Assembly: GCA_013127575.1 (NCBI GenBank)
Contig: CP053418.1
Coordinates: 558,001-622,000, forward strand
Origin: Ramlibacter terrae
GTDB taxonomy: Bacteria; Pseudomonadota; Gammaproteobacteria; Burkholderiales; Burkholderiaceae_C
Length of the DNA stretch: 64,000 nt
Direction of reading: 5' to 3'
Within the stretch, counting starts at the first letter, position 1. Every line of letters begins with the position of its first letter. A model generated the notes under the pieces. That model made no database searches, was not told the origin of the DNA, and was given only the letters and a program-made list of their open reading frames with translations. Below are positions 34,442 to 45,296 of this stretch, piece after piece. Position numbers and translations under genes: made by a program.

Positions 34442-35283
34442 TCAATGCGAAGTCCCCAAATACGCGCTGATCACGTCCGGATTGGCGCGGACTTCCTGCG
34501 GCGTGCCGTCGCCGATCTTGCGGCCGTAGTCGAGCACCACCACGCGGTCGGAGATGTCCATCACCACGCCCATGTCGTGCTCGATCAGCACGATGGTGGT
34601 GCCGAATTCGTCGTTGACGTCGAGGATGAAGCGGCACATGTCCTGCTTCTCCTCCATGTTCATGCCGGCCATGGGCTCGTCGAGCAGCAGCACCTGCGGC
34701 TCCATCGCCAGCGCGCGCCCGAGGTCGACGCGCTTTTGCAGGCCATACGGCAACTGGCCGACCGGCGTCTTGCGGAACGCCCGGATCTCCGAGGAAGTCG
34801 ATGATCTTCTCGACGTACTCGCGGTGCCGGATCTCCTCGCGCTCGGCCGGCCCGATGCGCAGCGCCTGCAGGAAGAGGTTGCTGCGGATGCGCAGGTTGC
34901 GCCCCGTCATGATGTTGTCCAGCACGCTCATGCCCTTGAACAGCGCGAGGTTCTGGAAGGTGCGGGCGATGCCCATTTCGGCCACCTGCCGGCTCTTCAT
35001 GTGGTGGAAGCTCTTGCCGCGGAAGCTGATCGTCCCCTGCTGCGGCCGGTACACGCCGTTGATGCAGTTGAGCATCGAGCTCTTGCCGGCGCCGTTCGGG
35101 CCGATGATCGCGCACCTCGTGCTCGCGCACGTCGAACGAGATGTCGGAGAGCGCCTTCACGCCGCCGAAGGCGAGCGAGATGTTCTGCACGTCGAGGATC
35201 ACCTCGCCGATGCGGCGTCCGGTGCCCGGCGCCGGCTGCGGCGCCGAATGCGTGCCTTCGCCGTGTTGTCCCATGATCTTCAT
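34442..35283 (-). CDS. livG: Branched-chain amino acid-type ABC transporter ATP-binding protein LivG
   Basis: Second ATPase of the importer, about 280 aa. Readable parts: VILDVQNISLAFGGVKALSDISFDV, then (after repair) IIGPNGAGKSSMLNCINGVY as Walker A, GIARTFQNLALFKGMSVLDNIM, LPYGLQKRVDLGRALAMEPQVLLLDEPMAGMN as signature and Walker B, and VLIEHDMGVVMDISDRVVVLDYG. The ATG at 35283 overlaps the stop of the upstream ligase (ATGA), so the two are translationally coupled. A start at 35274 is also possible. Breaks near 35113 (missing bases) and 34792 (extra G in CTCGAG) are not CCWGG sites but restore the family sequence when corrected. Confidence 0.9.
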
Positions 35284-37212
35284 GCGGCCGCCTTCAGGGG
35301 TGCGTAGGTGCGCGCTTCCATGATCTTCAGGGTGGCGCTGACCACGCCGCTGCGGCCGTCCTCGAACTTCACCTGCGTCTCGATGAACTGCTCGGTCTTG
35401 CCGCCGTACAGCGCGTCGACCAGCACTGGTAGCGCTCGGCGATGAAGCCGCGGCGGACCTTGTTGGTGCGGGTCAGCTCGCCGTCGTCGGCATCGAGTTC
35501 CTTGTGCAGCACCAGGAAGCGGTGCACTGGCTGCCCGCGAGCTTCTCGTCGGCGGCGAGGTCGGCGTTGACCTTCTCGATGCAGTCGCGCACCAGCGCGT
35601 ACACCTCGGGCTTCTGCGCGAGGTCGGTGTAGCCGGCGTACGAGAGGTTGCGCCGCTCGGCCCAGTTGCCGACCGCCTCGAAGTCGATGTTGACCATCAC
35701 GCAGACCTGCTCGCGCCGGTCGCCCACGGCCACCGCTTCCTTGATGTGCGGAAAGAACTTGAGCTTGTTCTCGATGTACTTGGGCGCGAACATGCTGCCG
35801 TCGGCCAGCCGCCCGACGTCCTTGGCGCGGTCGATGATCTTGAGGTGCCCGCGCGCGTCGAGGAAGCCGGCGTCGCCCGTGTGGTACCAGCCCTGCGCGT
35901 CCTTGGCTTCGGCAGTGGCCTGCGGGTTCTTGTAGTACTCCTTGAGCAGCCCCGGCGAGCGCACCAGGATCTCGCCGCTGTCGGACAGGCGGATCTCGAC
36001 GTCGCGGCAGGGCACGCCCACCGTGTCGGCGCTGACCTGGTTGTCCGGCTGCATGCAGACGAACACCGCCGTCTCGGTCTGGCCGTACAACTGCTTGAGG
36101 TTGACGCCGATCGCGCGGTAGAAGGTGAACAGGTCCGGCCCGATCGCTTCGCCCGCCGTGTACGCCACCCGCACGCGCGACATGCCAGGTTGTTGCGCAG
36201 CGGCCCGTACACCAGCAGGTCGCCGATGCCGTACAGTACGCGATCGAGCACGCCGACCGGCTTGCCTTCGCGCAGCGTGGGGCCGACGCGGCGCGCCACG
36301 TCCATGAAGGCATGGAACATCCGCCGCTTGAGGGCGCCCGCGTCTTCCATGCGGATCATCACGCTGGTGAGCAGGCCTTCGAAGATGCGCGGCGGCGCGA
36401 AGTAGTAGGTCGGCCCGATCTCCTTGAGGTCGATCATCACCGTGGCCGCCGACTCGGGGCAGTTCACCACGAAGCCGCAGGCCAACCACTGCGCGTAGCT
36501 GAAGATGTTCTGGCCGACCCGGGCGGGCGGCATGTAGGCGAGGACTTCCTCGCGTTCGGTGAGCTGGTCGAACTCGGCGCCGGCGCGGGCGCGATCGAGC
36601 AGGGTGCGGTGCGTGTGCACGACGCCCTTGGCCCGGCCCGTGGTGCCCGAAGTGAAGAACATGGCGGCCACGTCGTCGGGCGCGGCCTGGCCGATCTGCG
36701 CCTCGAAGAAGCCGGCGTTGGCGGAGGCGAAGGCGGCGCCCTCGGCGATCAGCGCGTCGAGCGAGGCGAGCCCCGGCTCGGCGTAGTTGCGCAGCCCGCG
36801 CGGATCGTCGTACCAGATGGCGGCGAGCTGCGGGCACTGCGCGCGCACCTCCAGCAGCTTGTCGACCTGCTCCTCGGTCTTCGGCGAAGGCGAAACGCAC
36901 CTCGGCGTTCTGGATGGGGAACACGCACTCCGCAGCCACGGCGTCCTGGTACAGGGGCACCGGGATGCCGCCGAGCGCCTGCACGGCCAGCATGGTGGCG
37001 TACAGGCGCGGCCGGTTGGCGCCCACCACGACCATGTGCTCGCCCCGGCGCAGGCCGGCCCGGTGCAGGCCGCAGGCGATCTTCTCGACCAGCTGCTCCA
37101 GCCCGCCCCAGGACAGCGACTGCCAGATGCCGTATTCCTTCTCGCGCATGGCGGCGGCGGCCGGCCGGCGGGCGGCATGCTGCAACAGCAGGCGAGGGAA
37201 AGTCGTCTCCAT
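35280..37212 (-). CDS. AMP-dependent acyl-CoA synthetase, first gene of the Liv operon
   Basis: Long-chain acyl-CoA synthetase-like ANL enzyme of about 645 aa. Start METTFPRLLLQHAARRPAAAAMREK; adenylate motif MFFTSGTTGRAKGVVHTHRTLL; YGQTETAVFVCM; GWYHTGDAGFLDARGHLKIIDRAKDV; then KYIENKLKFFPHIKEAVAVGD. In Burkholderiales such genes head Liv-type operons together with a PaaK-like ligase, and the pair probably activates imported acids. CCWGG lesions near 35428, 35528 and 36187 (each one G short) and an extra C near 36893 break the frame. The stop overlaps the livG start. It is divergent from the Crp/Fnr regulator gene. Confidence 0.9.
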
Positions 37213-37286
37213 CCGGTTCGTCCTTTCAAGGGCGTATGCGGCGCAATGTAGGCTTCGCTTTGACGTTGGGATGTCTTTGCAACGAC

Positions 37287-37299
37287 ATTCCTAGGGAAT
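37287..37299. promoter_or_regulatory. Inverted repeat in the divergent acyl-CoA ligase/crp-fnr promoter region
   Basis: ATTCC and GGAAT arms separated by TAG lie about mid-way in the 148-base gap between the divergent ligase operon and the Crp/Fnr-type regulator gene. The region is lower in GC than its surroundings. It could be an operator for the adjacent regulator, but it does not match the classical Crp or Fnr box and is short enough to occur by chance. Confidence 0.3.
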
Positions 37300-37360
37300 C
37301 TCCTGATAGGGGCTGCCCGAGGCGACAATCGGCGCGGCAACGACTTTTCACCGCAGTCCC

Positions 37361-38086
37361 ATGGCATCCGAACTCACCCTGCACCAGCGCCGCCGCGAGC
37401 CCACCGCCGCGGAACTGGCGGGCGTGCCCTGGCTGCTCACGCTGCAGCCGGAAGAGAAGGCGCGCGCCATCGCCCACATCAAGGTGGGCGACGCCTTGCC
37501 CGGCGACTACGTCTGCCGCTTCGGACGGCCGGTGACGTACTGGTTCGGCGTGGTCGAAGGCCTGCTCAAGATGAGCAGCGACACGGCGCAGGGCCAGACC
37601 ATCACCTTCAGCGGACTGCCGCCCGGCGGCTGGTTCGGCGAAGGCACCGTGCTCAAGGGCGAGAGCTACCGCTACAACGTGCAGGCGCTGCGCCGCAGCG
37701 TGGTGGCCGGCCTGCCCGCCGACACCTTCCACTGGCTGCTCGACCACTCGATCGGCTTCAACCGCTTCGTGATGAACCAGCTGAACGAACGGCTGGCCCA
37801 GTTCATCGCCGCGCGCGAGATCGACCGCATGGCCAATCCCGACGTGCGCGTCGCGCGCAACCTCGCGGCGCTGTTCAACCCGGTGCTGTTCCCCGGCGTC
37901 GGCGAAATGCTGCGCATCACGCAGCAGGAGCTGGCCTACCCGGTCGGCCTGTCCCGGCAACGCGTCAACGAGGCGCTGGCGTCGCTGCAGGAGCAGGGCA
38001 TCATCCGCATCGAATACGGCGGCGTGCGCATCCTCGACCTGCAGGCGCTGCGCACCAGCGTCTTTCCCATCCGCGACCATGCCTGA
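37361..38086 (+). CDS. Crp/Fnr-family transcriptional regulator
   Basis: Intact protein of 241 aa. N-terminal cyclic-nucleotide-binding-type beta roll ([44 protein letters not shown]), a long dimer helix, and a C-terminal winged helix with [40 protein letters not shown]. The Fnr cysteine cluster is absent, so it is not an oxygen sensor of that type; an effector such as a CoA ester or nucleotide is possible. It is divergent from the Liv/CoA-ligase operon and is its most likely regulator. Its stop overlaps the start of the pseudouridine synthase gene by 8 bases. Confidence 0.93.
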   Translation: MASELTLHQRRREPTAAELAGVPWLLTLQPEEKARAIAHIKVGDALPGDYVCRFGRPVTYWFGVVEGLLKMSSDTAQGQTITFSGLPPGGWFGEGTVLKGESYRYNVQALRRSVVAGLPADTFHWLLDHSIGFNRFVMNQLNERLAQFIAAREIDRMANPDVRVARNLAALFNPVLFPGVGEMLRITQQELAYPVGLSRQRVNEALASLQEQGIIRIEYGGVRILDLQALRTSVFPIRDHA

Positions 38087-38849
38087 TCCCGCAGCACCGA
38101 CCTCCCGATTGAACAAGCGCATGGCCGAACTCGGCCTGTGCTCCCGCCGCGAGGCCGACGACTGGATCGCCGGGGGGCTGGGTGAAGGTGAACGGCGCCG
38201 TCGCCCCCATGGGGCTGCAGGTCGCTCCCGACGCCCGCATCGAAGTCGACCCCAAGGCGCGCGGCCAGCAGAGCGAGCAGGTCACGGTGCTGCTGCACAA
38301 GCCGATGGCATACGTGAGCGGGCAGGCCGAAGACGGCTACCAGCCGGCCGTGGTGCTGGTGCAGGCGCGCAATCGCTGGCAGGGCGACACCGCGCCGATG
38401 CGCTTTTCGCCTTCGCAGCTGCGCGGGCTGGCCCCGGCCGGGCGCCGGACATCGACTCCACCGGACTGCTGGTGCTCACGCAGGACGGCCGCGTGGCGCG
38501 CCAGTTGATCGGGGAGAACTCCGGCGTCGAAAAGGAATACCTGGTGCGCGTGGAGTACGGCGCCGCGATCACCAACGTGCAGGCCCTGTTTCCCCCGACG
38601 GCACTGGCGCGCCTGCGCCATGGCCTGAGCCTCGACGGCCAGCCGCTCAAGCCCGCGCGCGTCGACTGGCAGAACCCCGAGCAGCTGCGCTTCGTGCTGA
38701 CCGAAGGCAAGAAGCGGCAGATCCGCCGCATGTGCGAGCTGGTGGGCCTGCGCGTGGTCGGATTGAAGCGCGTGCGCATCGGGCGCATCACGCTCGGGCA
38801 GCTGCCGGTGGGGCAGTGGCGCTATCTCGCGCCACACGAAAGGTTCTGA
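38079..38849 (+). CDS. RsuA/RluB/E/F-family pseudouridine synthase
   Basis: RNA pseudouridine synthase of about 256 aa with an N-terminal S4 RNA-binding domain ([30 protein letters not shown]) and the catalytic motif [21 protein letters not shown], whose Asp (GRLD) is the nucleophile. The C-terminal [25 protein letters not shown] is typical of the family. RluF or RluE are the closest guesses; the target site cannot be decided by eye. Two indels: an extra G near 38176 and CCTGG read as CCGG near 38448, which hits the catalytic motif itself and would inactivate the enzyme if real. It starts inside the 3' end of the regulator gene. Confidence 0.9.
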   Translation: MPDPAAPTSRLNKRMAELGLCSRREADDWIAGGLGEGERRRRPHGAAGRSRRPHRSRPQGARPAERAGHGAAAQADGIRERAGRRRLPAGRGAGAGAQSLAGRHRADALFAFAAARAGPGRAPDIDSTGLLVLTQDGRVARQLIGENSGVEKEYLVRVEYGAAITNVQALFPPTALARLRHGLSLDGQPLKPARVDWQNPEQLRFVLTEGKKRQIRRMCELVGLRVVGLKRVRIGRITLGQLPVGQWRYLAPHERF

Positions 38850-39868
38850 ATGCGCATCCGCAACGTCTTCCTCGTCGCGGCGCTCGCGTGGAGCGCCGCG
38901 GCATCCGCGCAGGGCGTGGTCAACGCGCTGTGCAGCACCGACCGGCCTGGTGTGAACTCGCGGCGCAGGAGTTCACCCGCGCCACCGGCATCCGCGTGCT
39001 GCAGGTGCGCAAGCCGACCGGCGAGGCGTTCGCGCAGATCCGCGCCGAAGCCGCCAACCCCAAGACCGACATCTGGTGGGGCGGCACCGGCGACCCGTAC
39101 TACCAGGCCGCCGAGGCGGGCCTGCTGGAGCCGTACCGGCCCGCGTACCTCGGCGACCTGCACGGGTGGGCCGTGCGCCAGTACGCCATGAGCGGCAACC
39201 ACGTGGGCGGTTTCTACACCAGCGCCATCGGCTTCGGCTGGAACGAGGAGCTGCTGAAGAAGAAGAAGCTGCCGGCGCCCAAGTGCTGGAAGGACCTGCT
39301 CGACCCGCGCTACAAGGGCGAGATCGAAACCTCGCATCCGGGCTCCAGCGGCACCGGCTACACCATCCTCGCCGGGCTGGTGCAGATGATGGGCGAGGAA
39401 CAGGCTTTCGACTACCTCAAGCAGCTGCACCGCAACGTCACGCAGTACACGCGCAGCGGCACGGCGCAGGCGCGCAGCGTGGCGAAAGGCGAAGTGGCCA
39501 TCGGCGTGAGCTTCATCTTCGGCTTCGACAACGAGCGGCTGACCAACAAGTTCCCGGTGCAGGCCGCCGCGCCGTGCGAGGGAACGGGCTACGAGATCGG
39601 CGGCATCGCGCTGGTGAAGGGCGCGCGCAATCGCGACGCGGCGCGGCGCTACTACGACTGGCTGATGAGCCCGGCGGGCCAGCAGATCGGCGGCAAGGCC
39701 AACAGCCTGCAGGTGCCCGCGAACAAGACCTTCCGCCCCGACCCGCGCATCCCCGTGCTCGACAACGTCAAGCTCGTGAAGTACGACTTCGAGAAGTACG
39801 GCAAGGCCAGCGAGCGCCGGCGCCTGGTCGACCGCTGGGTGCGCGAGGTGGAGGCGCTGCCGCGGTGA
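38850..39868 (+). CDS. Extracellular solute-binding protein family 1 (AfuA/FbpA-like)
   Basis: Periplasmic binding protein of about 340 aa, of the group used for iron(III), phosphonate or related substrates. Signal peptide MRIRNVFLVAALAWSAAASA; mature start QGVVNALCSTDLAWCELAAQEF; then TDIWWGGTGDPYYQAAEAGLLEPYRP, IGFGWNEELLKKKKLPAPKCWKDLLDPRYKGEI and YDWLMSPAGQQIGGKANSLQ. Its ATG directly follows the stop of the pseudouridine synthase (TGAATG). No permease or ATPase genes are adjacent, so it is either an orphan or works with a transporter elsewhere. One CCTGG lesion near 38945 breaks the frame just after the signal peptide. Confidence 0.87.
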
Positions 39869-39871
39869 TCG

Positions 39872-40760
39872 TCAGTAGGTGACGGTGACGGTGCGGACCG
39901 CCGTCCCGGTGCACGGCGGGCCGGCGCAGCGGCCGGCCGGCCGCCGGGGAAGGAGATGGCGGCCGAGTAGGCCTGCGCCTGCGCGGAGCCCGTCTTCGAA
40001 CCCGTGGTGCTCAAGGCGATGTCGTAGCGCAGGCCCACGTTGGGAACGATGCCCGTCAGCGCATCCAGCGCCATGGTGTAGGTCGTGCCCCGGGTGCAGA
40101 CCAGTTCGAAGGGAATCGTGATCGGCGGCGCCGTTGCCGGAAGGCCGTGTAGTTCACCGGCACCGGCGCCGGCGAGATGCTGAAGCGGCAGTTGTGCTGG
40201 ATGCTGATGCGCGTGTTCAGGGCGGTGGTGCCCATCACGGCGCCCGCCTGGTTGTCGTTGCGCAGCGTGACGGCCACCGGCGCGTCGATGTACACGCCCG
40301 CCGCGACGTTCTGACCCGCCGGGATGCGGAAGTAGAAGTTGTAGGTCTCGGTCAGCGCCGCGCCGCCGTTGCCGAAATCCAGCCGCACGCGCAAGGCGCC
40401 GGCGGTGTTGGAGCCCGCGCTCTGCGCACCGGAATTCAGCCAGACGGCCTGCCCGAAGTTGCGGCGGTAGACGAAGTAGTTGAGCGAACTGCCGCCGATG
40501 TCGCGCGGCATGCTCTGGCCGCCGGCGGGCTGGTCGATGCCGATCCAGATGTAGGGCTTGCGGTCGTCCGTGTTGGGATTGCGCGTGCAGGTCACGGTGA
40601 ACGAGCCGGCGATGTCGCGGTTGGCCGCCGCCGCATAGATGCCGACCACGGGGCTGGGCGCGGCGGTGATCGAACACGCGAACAGCGCCCACGCCGGACT
40701 GGCGGCGCAAAGGCCGGCCAGCGCCAGCACGCGCGCAAAGGCGCGCAACAGGAAATCCAT
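39872..40760 (-). CDS. Spore-coat-U-domain pilus subunit (two-domain, last gene of operon)
   Basis: Secreted subunit of an archaic (Csu-type) chaperone-usher pilus, about 296 aa. Signal peptide MDFLLRAFARVLALAGLCAASPAWA, then two SCPU-type beta domains: the first has SFTVTCTRNP and YFVYRRNFG, the second ITIPFELVCTRGTTYTMALDA and ends in VRTVTVTY. That C-terminal beta strand is typical for strand exchange with chaperone or neighbour. It closely resembles the next gene upstream (40848-41724), so the two are paralogues; two-domain size suggests a tip subunit. CCAGG lesions near 40138 and 39943 break the frame. It converges on the binding-protein gene with only three bases between stops. Confidence 0.87.
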
Positions 40761-40847
40761 TCCCGGTTTATGCCCCGGGTGGAGCCGCGCCAACCCTGCC
40801 CATCCGGCGGGAAACGGCGCTTGCCGTGACTTAGGGCGCAGCGGCAT

Positions 40848-41724
40848 TCAATACGTGACGGTGATCGTGCGGGTGTCGGTCCCGCTGCAGCTCGCCGTGG
40901 GACACCGGCCGGCCTGTCCCGCGGGGAAGGTGAAGGTCACGGCGTGGTTCTGTTGCACGGCGGTGCCGATGACCGGGCCCGTGGTGCCGAGGGTCGCCAG
41001 GTAGGCGATGCCGACGTTGGGGACCACGCCGTTCGGGAGATCCAGCGACAGCGTGTAATCGGTGTCTGGGTGCACACCAGCCCGAAGGTGGACGTGCGCA
41101 CGACCGGCGCGGTGGCGAAGGCCGGATAGTTGACCGCCACCGGCGCCGGGTCGGTGCTGAAGCGGCAGTTGTCCTGGATGCTGATCAAGGTCGTGACCGA
41201 GCCGGTGTTGAGCAGCGCTCCATTCGCGTTGTTGCTGCGCAGGGTGACGGCGAGCGGCGCGTCGAAGTACACCCCGGCGGCCTTGAACTGCAGCCGGGGC
41301 ATCCGGAAGTAGAAGTTGAACGAGGACGTGAGCGCCGTTGCGTTGCGGAAGTTCAATTGCACGCGCAGGCCGCCCGCGGCGTTCGAGGTGGCGCTTTCGT
41401 TGCCGCTGCTGGTCCACACGCCATTGCCGAAGTTGCGGCGGTAGATGAAGTAGTTGAGCGTGCTGCCGCCGATGTCCCGCGGCATGCTCTGCCCGCCGGT
41501 GGGCTGGTCGACGCCGATCCAGATCCGGGGCGTGCGCGAATCGAAGCGGCCGCGCGTGCAGGTCACGGTGAAGGAGCCGGCGATGTCGAGGTTGGACCAG
41601 AAGACGTAGATGCCCTTCACCGGGCTGGGCGCCGCCGAGATCGAACAGGCGGGGCCGCCCACGCGGGGCTGGCGGCCAGCAGCAGGGCGAGGAGGAACCA
41701 TCGCTTGAGGCGGCACGGGTTCAT
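40848..41724 (-). CDS. Spore-coat-U-domain pilus subunit (two-domain paralogue)
   Basis: Paralogue of the neighbouring subunit, about 292 aa. Signal peptide MNPCRLKRWFLLALLLAASPAWA, then ACSISAAPSPVKGIYVFW, SFTVTCTRGRFDSRTPRIWIGVDQP and NYFIYRRNFGNGVW in domain one. Domain two has VRTSTFGLVCTQ, LSLDLPNGVVPNVGIAYLATLG and the final strand TRTITVTY. The ATG overlaps the usher stop (ATGA), so it is coupled to usher translation. Frame breaks: near 41655 (missing base, not CCWGG) and near 41067 (CCAGG read as CCAG). Having two such paralogues at the operon end suggests a two-part tip or an adhesin plus adaptor. Confidence 0.87.
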
Positions 41725-44104
41725 CGCTTGACTCCATGGCAGCGCACGGGACCGACCCGCGCGATATCGTCGGCGCTGCCGGGAGGAAGCGCCACTTCCA
41801 CGCTGCAGCCGGCGCCGTTCCAGGTCAGCGTCAGCCGGGTGCCATTTTGCAGCCCGGTCAGGTACGCCTCGCCGCGGCGCGCCACATAGAACTCGCGCTG
41901 CTCGCCGTCGATGCGCAGGATGGCGCCCGCCGGCACGGGCTGGCCGTCGTCCAGCTCGAAGCGGACCGGGGCCGCCCGTCCGCCGCGCACCGGGAATTCG
42001 ACGCGCGTGACCGAGCGCCACGGCGGCACGGTCTCCGCTTCGATCGAGTCGATTTCGGCCGAGAACGGCAGCGCGTTCGGGTCGATCTGGATGCGGTTGG
42101 CCTGGTACGGCATCAGCCGCGGAATGAGCACGTAGCCGCTTGCGTCGGTGGTGTCTTCCATGCGGCCCGAAGCGCCGACGCCGACGCCCGCGTAGCCGGG
42201 CACGCGGACCAGCGCCGCGCTGCTGTCGAACCGCGTGATCGCGAAGGGCTTGCCACCGGTGTAGAGCAGGCCGCCGCTGGCGCTGAGCCGCACGTTCGAT
42301 TCGCCGCCGCGCGTGCCGACGTCGGCGTTCAGCTGGCCGTGCCGTCCCGGGTAGTACGCGCCCGCCTCGGCGCGCGCTTCCTTCTGGTGGCCCGCGAGCG
42401 CGCGCCAGGGCGAGGCCGGTCCCGCCCTCCGGCGTGCCGGCCACGGAGGTGAAGACGTCGAGGCCGGCGCGCTGCATGTTCACCGAGGTCGAACTGGTGA
42501 TCTGCCGGTCGATGGGCACGGTGAGCACCGCGCCCATCGTGGCGCCGCCTTCCCCGGCGAACGCGCGCGAGAAGTACGCGTTGAACTGCCAGTTGTTGCG
42601 CAGCGTCGTGCTGTAGCTGAGCGACAGCGTCGTGATGCGCGCGAGGTCGTAGGGCTGCTGGACCGCGAGCGCCGCACCCACCCGGCCCCATTCGAAGTTC
42701 ACGCCGGCCTGCGCCGCCAGCTGGTACTGCATCGGCGGCGTGAGCCGGTCTTCGCCCAGCTGCGGAAGCCGCGGCTGCCGCCTTCGAGCGTCATGGCCGG
42801 GTTGGTGTCGTAGCCCGGCCTGTCGACGCCGAGGACCCAGCGGTGTCCCGCGCCGAGCAAGCGGTCGCGCGCCGCCATCGCGCCGGCGCGCGCCATCCAG
42901 TCGGCCCCGAACGAGCGCACCACCGCCCCGCCCACGACGGTCCGCGACGGCGACACCTCGGCGCGTCCCTCGAGCGTGGTGCTGGTGGTCAGGCCGCGGC
43001 GCCACATCCCCGCCGTGAACGGGGCGCCGTAGCGGCTGCTCACGGCGCCGAGGTCGAGGCGCACCTTGCCGGCTTCGACCGACCAGTCGTTGGTGCCGGG
43101 CGCCAGCAGGTCGGCGGTGACGAAGAAGGGCTGCGTGACCAGTGTCTCGCGGCCCAGGATGTCGCGCACGCGCAAGGTGACTGGCCGTTGCCGCTCAGCG
43201 CCGGCAGGTTGTCGAGCGTGAACGGCCCGGCGGGCACGTTGCTGGTCTGGCGCAGCACGTCGTTGACGTACAGCTGCACGACGGAGGGCGCGCTGGTTTC
43301 GCCCGCCACGATCGGGATCGGCTGGCGGTTCACCGTGGGCGAGAGGTCGAAATTGGTGCCGAACTGCACGCCGCCGAAGTACGCGGCGCGCCCCAGCAGC
43401 CCGATGCGCAGCGTGCTGTCGCCGAGGACGAGCGTGTAGCCCGATCCCGCGAAGTCCCGGCGCAGCGCCGTCTCCAGGCGGCCGAAGGCGCGCAGCTTGC
43501 TGTCCTCGACGTCGCGGCCGATGAACGTCTGCGTCAGCACGCCCCACCGGCTCGACCAGCCGGCTTCGCCGAGCACGCCCATGTCGCGCTCGCGCACCGC
43601 CCCGAACGACTGGTTGAAGTTCAGGTCGTAGTTCAGGAACAGGGCGGGGATCGGCGGGCTCTGCGCCAGCGTGGTCCCGAGCTCCCGCGTCAGGCGCGTC
43701 GCGGCGAACGAGCCGGCCTCCACCGAAAGCTCCAGCACGTTGCGTTCGGTATCGAGGCGGCTGTCGAGGCCCGGGATCGAAGGCAGCGCGTAGTAGCGCA
43801 GTCCGCGGAACTCGGTGGAGGGCGTGTCGGGACGCACCTCGATGCGCCACGACGCGAACGCTTCCACCGGCGCGTGCAGCACACCCGCGCGGCTGACGAT
43901 GGGCCAGATGCCGCCGGGCGTCTTGTTGACCGTGACTTCGACCGGCAGCACGCGCTCGATCGTTTCCATGGGCACCTGCGCCGCGGCCGGCGCGATGCAG
44001 CGCACGCCACTGGCCGGGGCCGCGGCAAGGAGCAGGAGGGGAAGTCGGGCGCGGAGCCGGCTAGTCGGCCAGCCTGACGTCGAAGACCTGCTTCGAGCCG
44101 TCAT
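41721..44104 (-). CDS. Fimbrial outer-membrane usher (CsuD-like)
   Basis: Outer-membrane assembly pore of the chaperone-usher system, about 795 aa. Readable parts: signal region LPLLLLAAAPASG, PVEVTVNKTPGGIWPIVSRAGVLHAPVEAF, LNYDLNFNQSFGAVRERDMGVLGEAGWSSRWG, GRLETALRRDFAGSGYTLVLGDS (barrel), VVQLYVNDVLRQTSNVPAGPFTLDNLP, and the C-terminal plug-like and CTD region GRMEDTTDASGYVLIPRLMPYQANRIQIDP. The first ATG (44104) lies 43 bases inside the chaperone gene; a later start is possible. Breaks: near 43181 (CCAGG read as CCAG), near 42770 (missing base) and near 42415 (CCTGG with an extra C). Confidence 0.88.
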
Positions 44105-44817
44105 CTTGCGTCACGGCCAGCTGGGCGGGCCCCCGCGGCAGGGCGCCGGCGGCGCGCTGCAGTTCGAAGCTGCGGCGCACTTGCGGCAGCACGTAGCCGC
44201 CGCTGATGTCCCGGGCCACCAGCACTTCGCCGCTGGCGGTGGTGAGCGTCATCTTCACGGCCTGTGCATAGGCCTGCCCCCGGTTCTCGCAGTTGGCAAC
44301 CACCGCGGCCCCCTCGGCCTTGCCGAGGCTGCACACGAGAGCCGGCCTTCGCCCCGGGCGGCGTGATGAAGATGGGCAGCGAGAAGGCAAGCGCGACGGA
44401 CCTCGACGTTGGCGCCGGCGGGCCGGGCTTCGGGGATCTCGCGCACCACCATGCGGTAGGTCTGCTGCGCGCCGCCCGGCACCGGGCGAAGGTTGGCCAG
44501 CCGCACGACCTGCCCGGAGCGCGGGGCAAGCTTCAGGATCGGGGGCGCCAGCACCATGTCTTCGGTGGGCGACAGTTCGTCGACCCCATCGGGCTTCTGC
44601 TTCCGGTGAAGAGCTCCGCCTGCATGACGAGTTCGGTGTCGCCCTCGTTCACCACCGTGATGGCGGTCGCGCGTTCGCGCGCCTCCATGAAGATGCGCAC
44701 CGGGCTGACCGAGAAGGACCCGGCGAGAACGCCGGGCGCGAGCAGGGATGCGGCAAGGGCCGTTCCGGCGGGGACATCGCCCGCGCCGGGCGCAAGCCCG
44801 ACAGCATCTTGGTCATG
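44061..44817 (-). CDS. Periplasmic pilus chaperone (PapD-like, Csu-type)
   Basis: Periplasmic chaperone of about 250 aa that donates a strand to pilus subunits before usher assembly. Readable: LAASLLAPGVLAGSFSVSPVRIFMEARERATAITVVNEGD (first domain, with the arginine used to anchor subunit C-termini), VLAPPILKLAPRSGQVVRLANLRP, TYRMVVREIPEA and VALAFSLPIFITPPGAKA. The start is uncertain because an indel lies in the signal peptide; ATG 44817 (MTKML) is the best candidate. Other breaks: near 44602 (CCTGG read as CCGG, restores LFTWKQKPDG), near 44388 and near 44345 (not CCWGG). It is followed by the usher gene with overlap. Confidence 0.85.
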
Positions 44818-44880
44818 GTCACCACGCAATGGTCAGCTCAACATAAGCGCCATTATGTAAGGAAACGAGTCTCCAGCTAG

Positions 44881-45262
44881 CTATTTCGGCTGCACTGTGG
44901 CTTGGCCCCCCTCCGACCGGCGGAGGTCGCGCCGCAGGAACTCGCCGTCGTCGCCGGGCTCGCCCATGTGCTCGCCGTCCCCCCGGCCCTGCCCGGGAGC
45001 GCCGCCGGTGCCGTAGGCGTTGGGGAAGAGGCGGGCATTGGAGCCGAGGCTGCCGCCCGACGACACGAACACGGGCCGTCCGCAGACCACCGCGAAGCCG
45101 GCACGGGCCTGCTGCGCGGCACAGGCCCCCGAAGTGGGAACGAAGGTGACGGTGACCGTGATCGGCACCGAGACCTGCGCCGGCACGGCCGGACCACTCA
45201 GCATCGCCGCGAGCAGGACCGCGGCGGCGGTCGTGGTCCTGCCGAAGAAGGTGCGCAGCATC
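44881..45262 (-). CDS. Small exported protein of the chaperone-usher operon
   Basis: 126 aa, intact. Signal peptide MLRTFFGRTTTAAAVLLAAMLSGPAVPAQ, then a stretch resembling the start of a pilus subunit (VSVPITVTVTFVPTSGACAAQQARAGFAVVCG) but followed by Gly/Arg/Asp-rich, probably disordered sequence rather than a full beta sandwich. The last 30 residues may be in the wrong frame because of an undetected indel. It lies 34 bases after the major subunit gene and 63 bases before the chaperone. It could be a truncated subunit or a minor pilus component; I do not assign a function. Confidence 0.6.
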
Positions 45263-45296
45263 GCTGCCTCGGGGCCGGGCCAGCCGCTCCGGCCGA

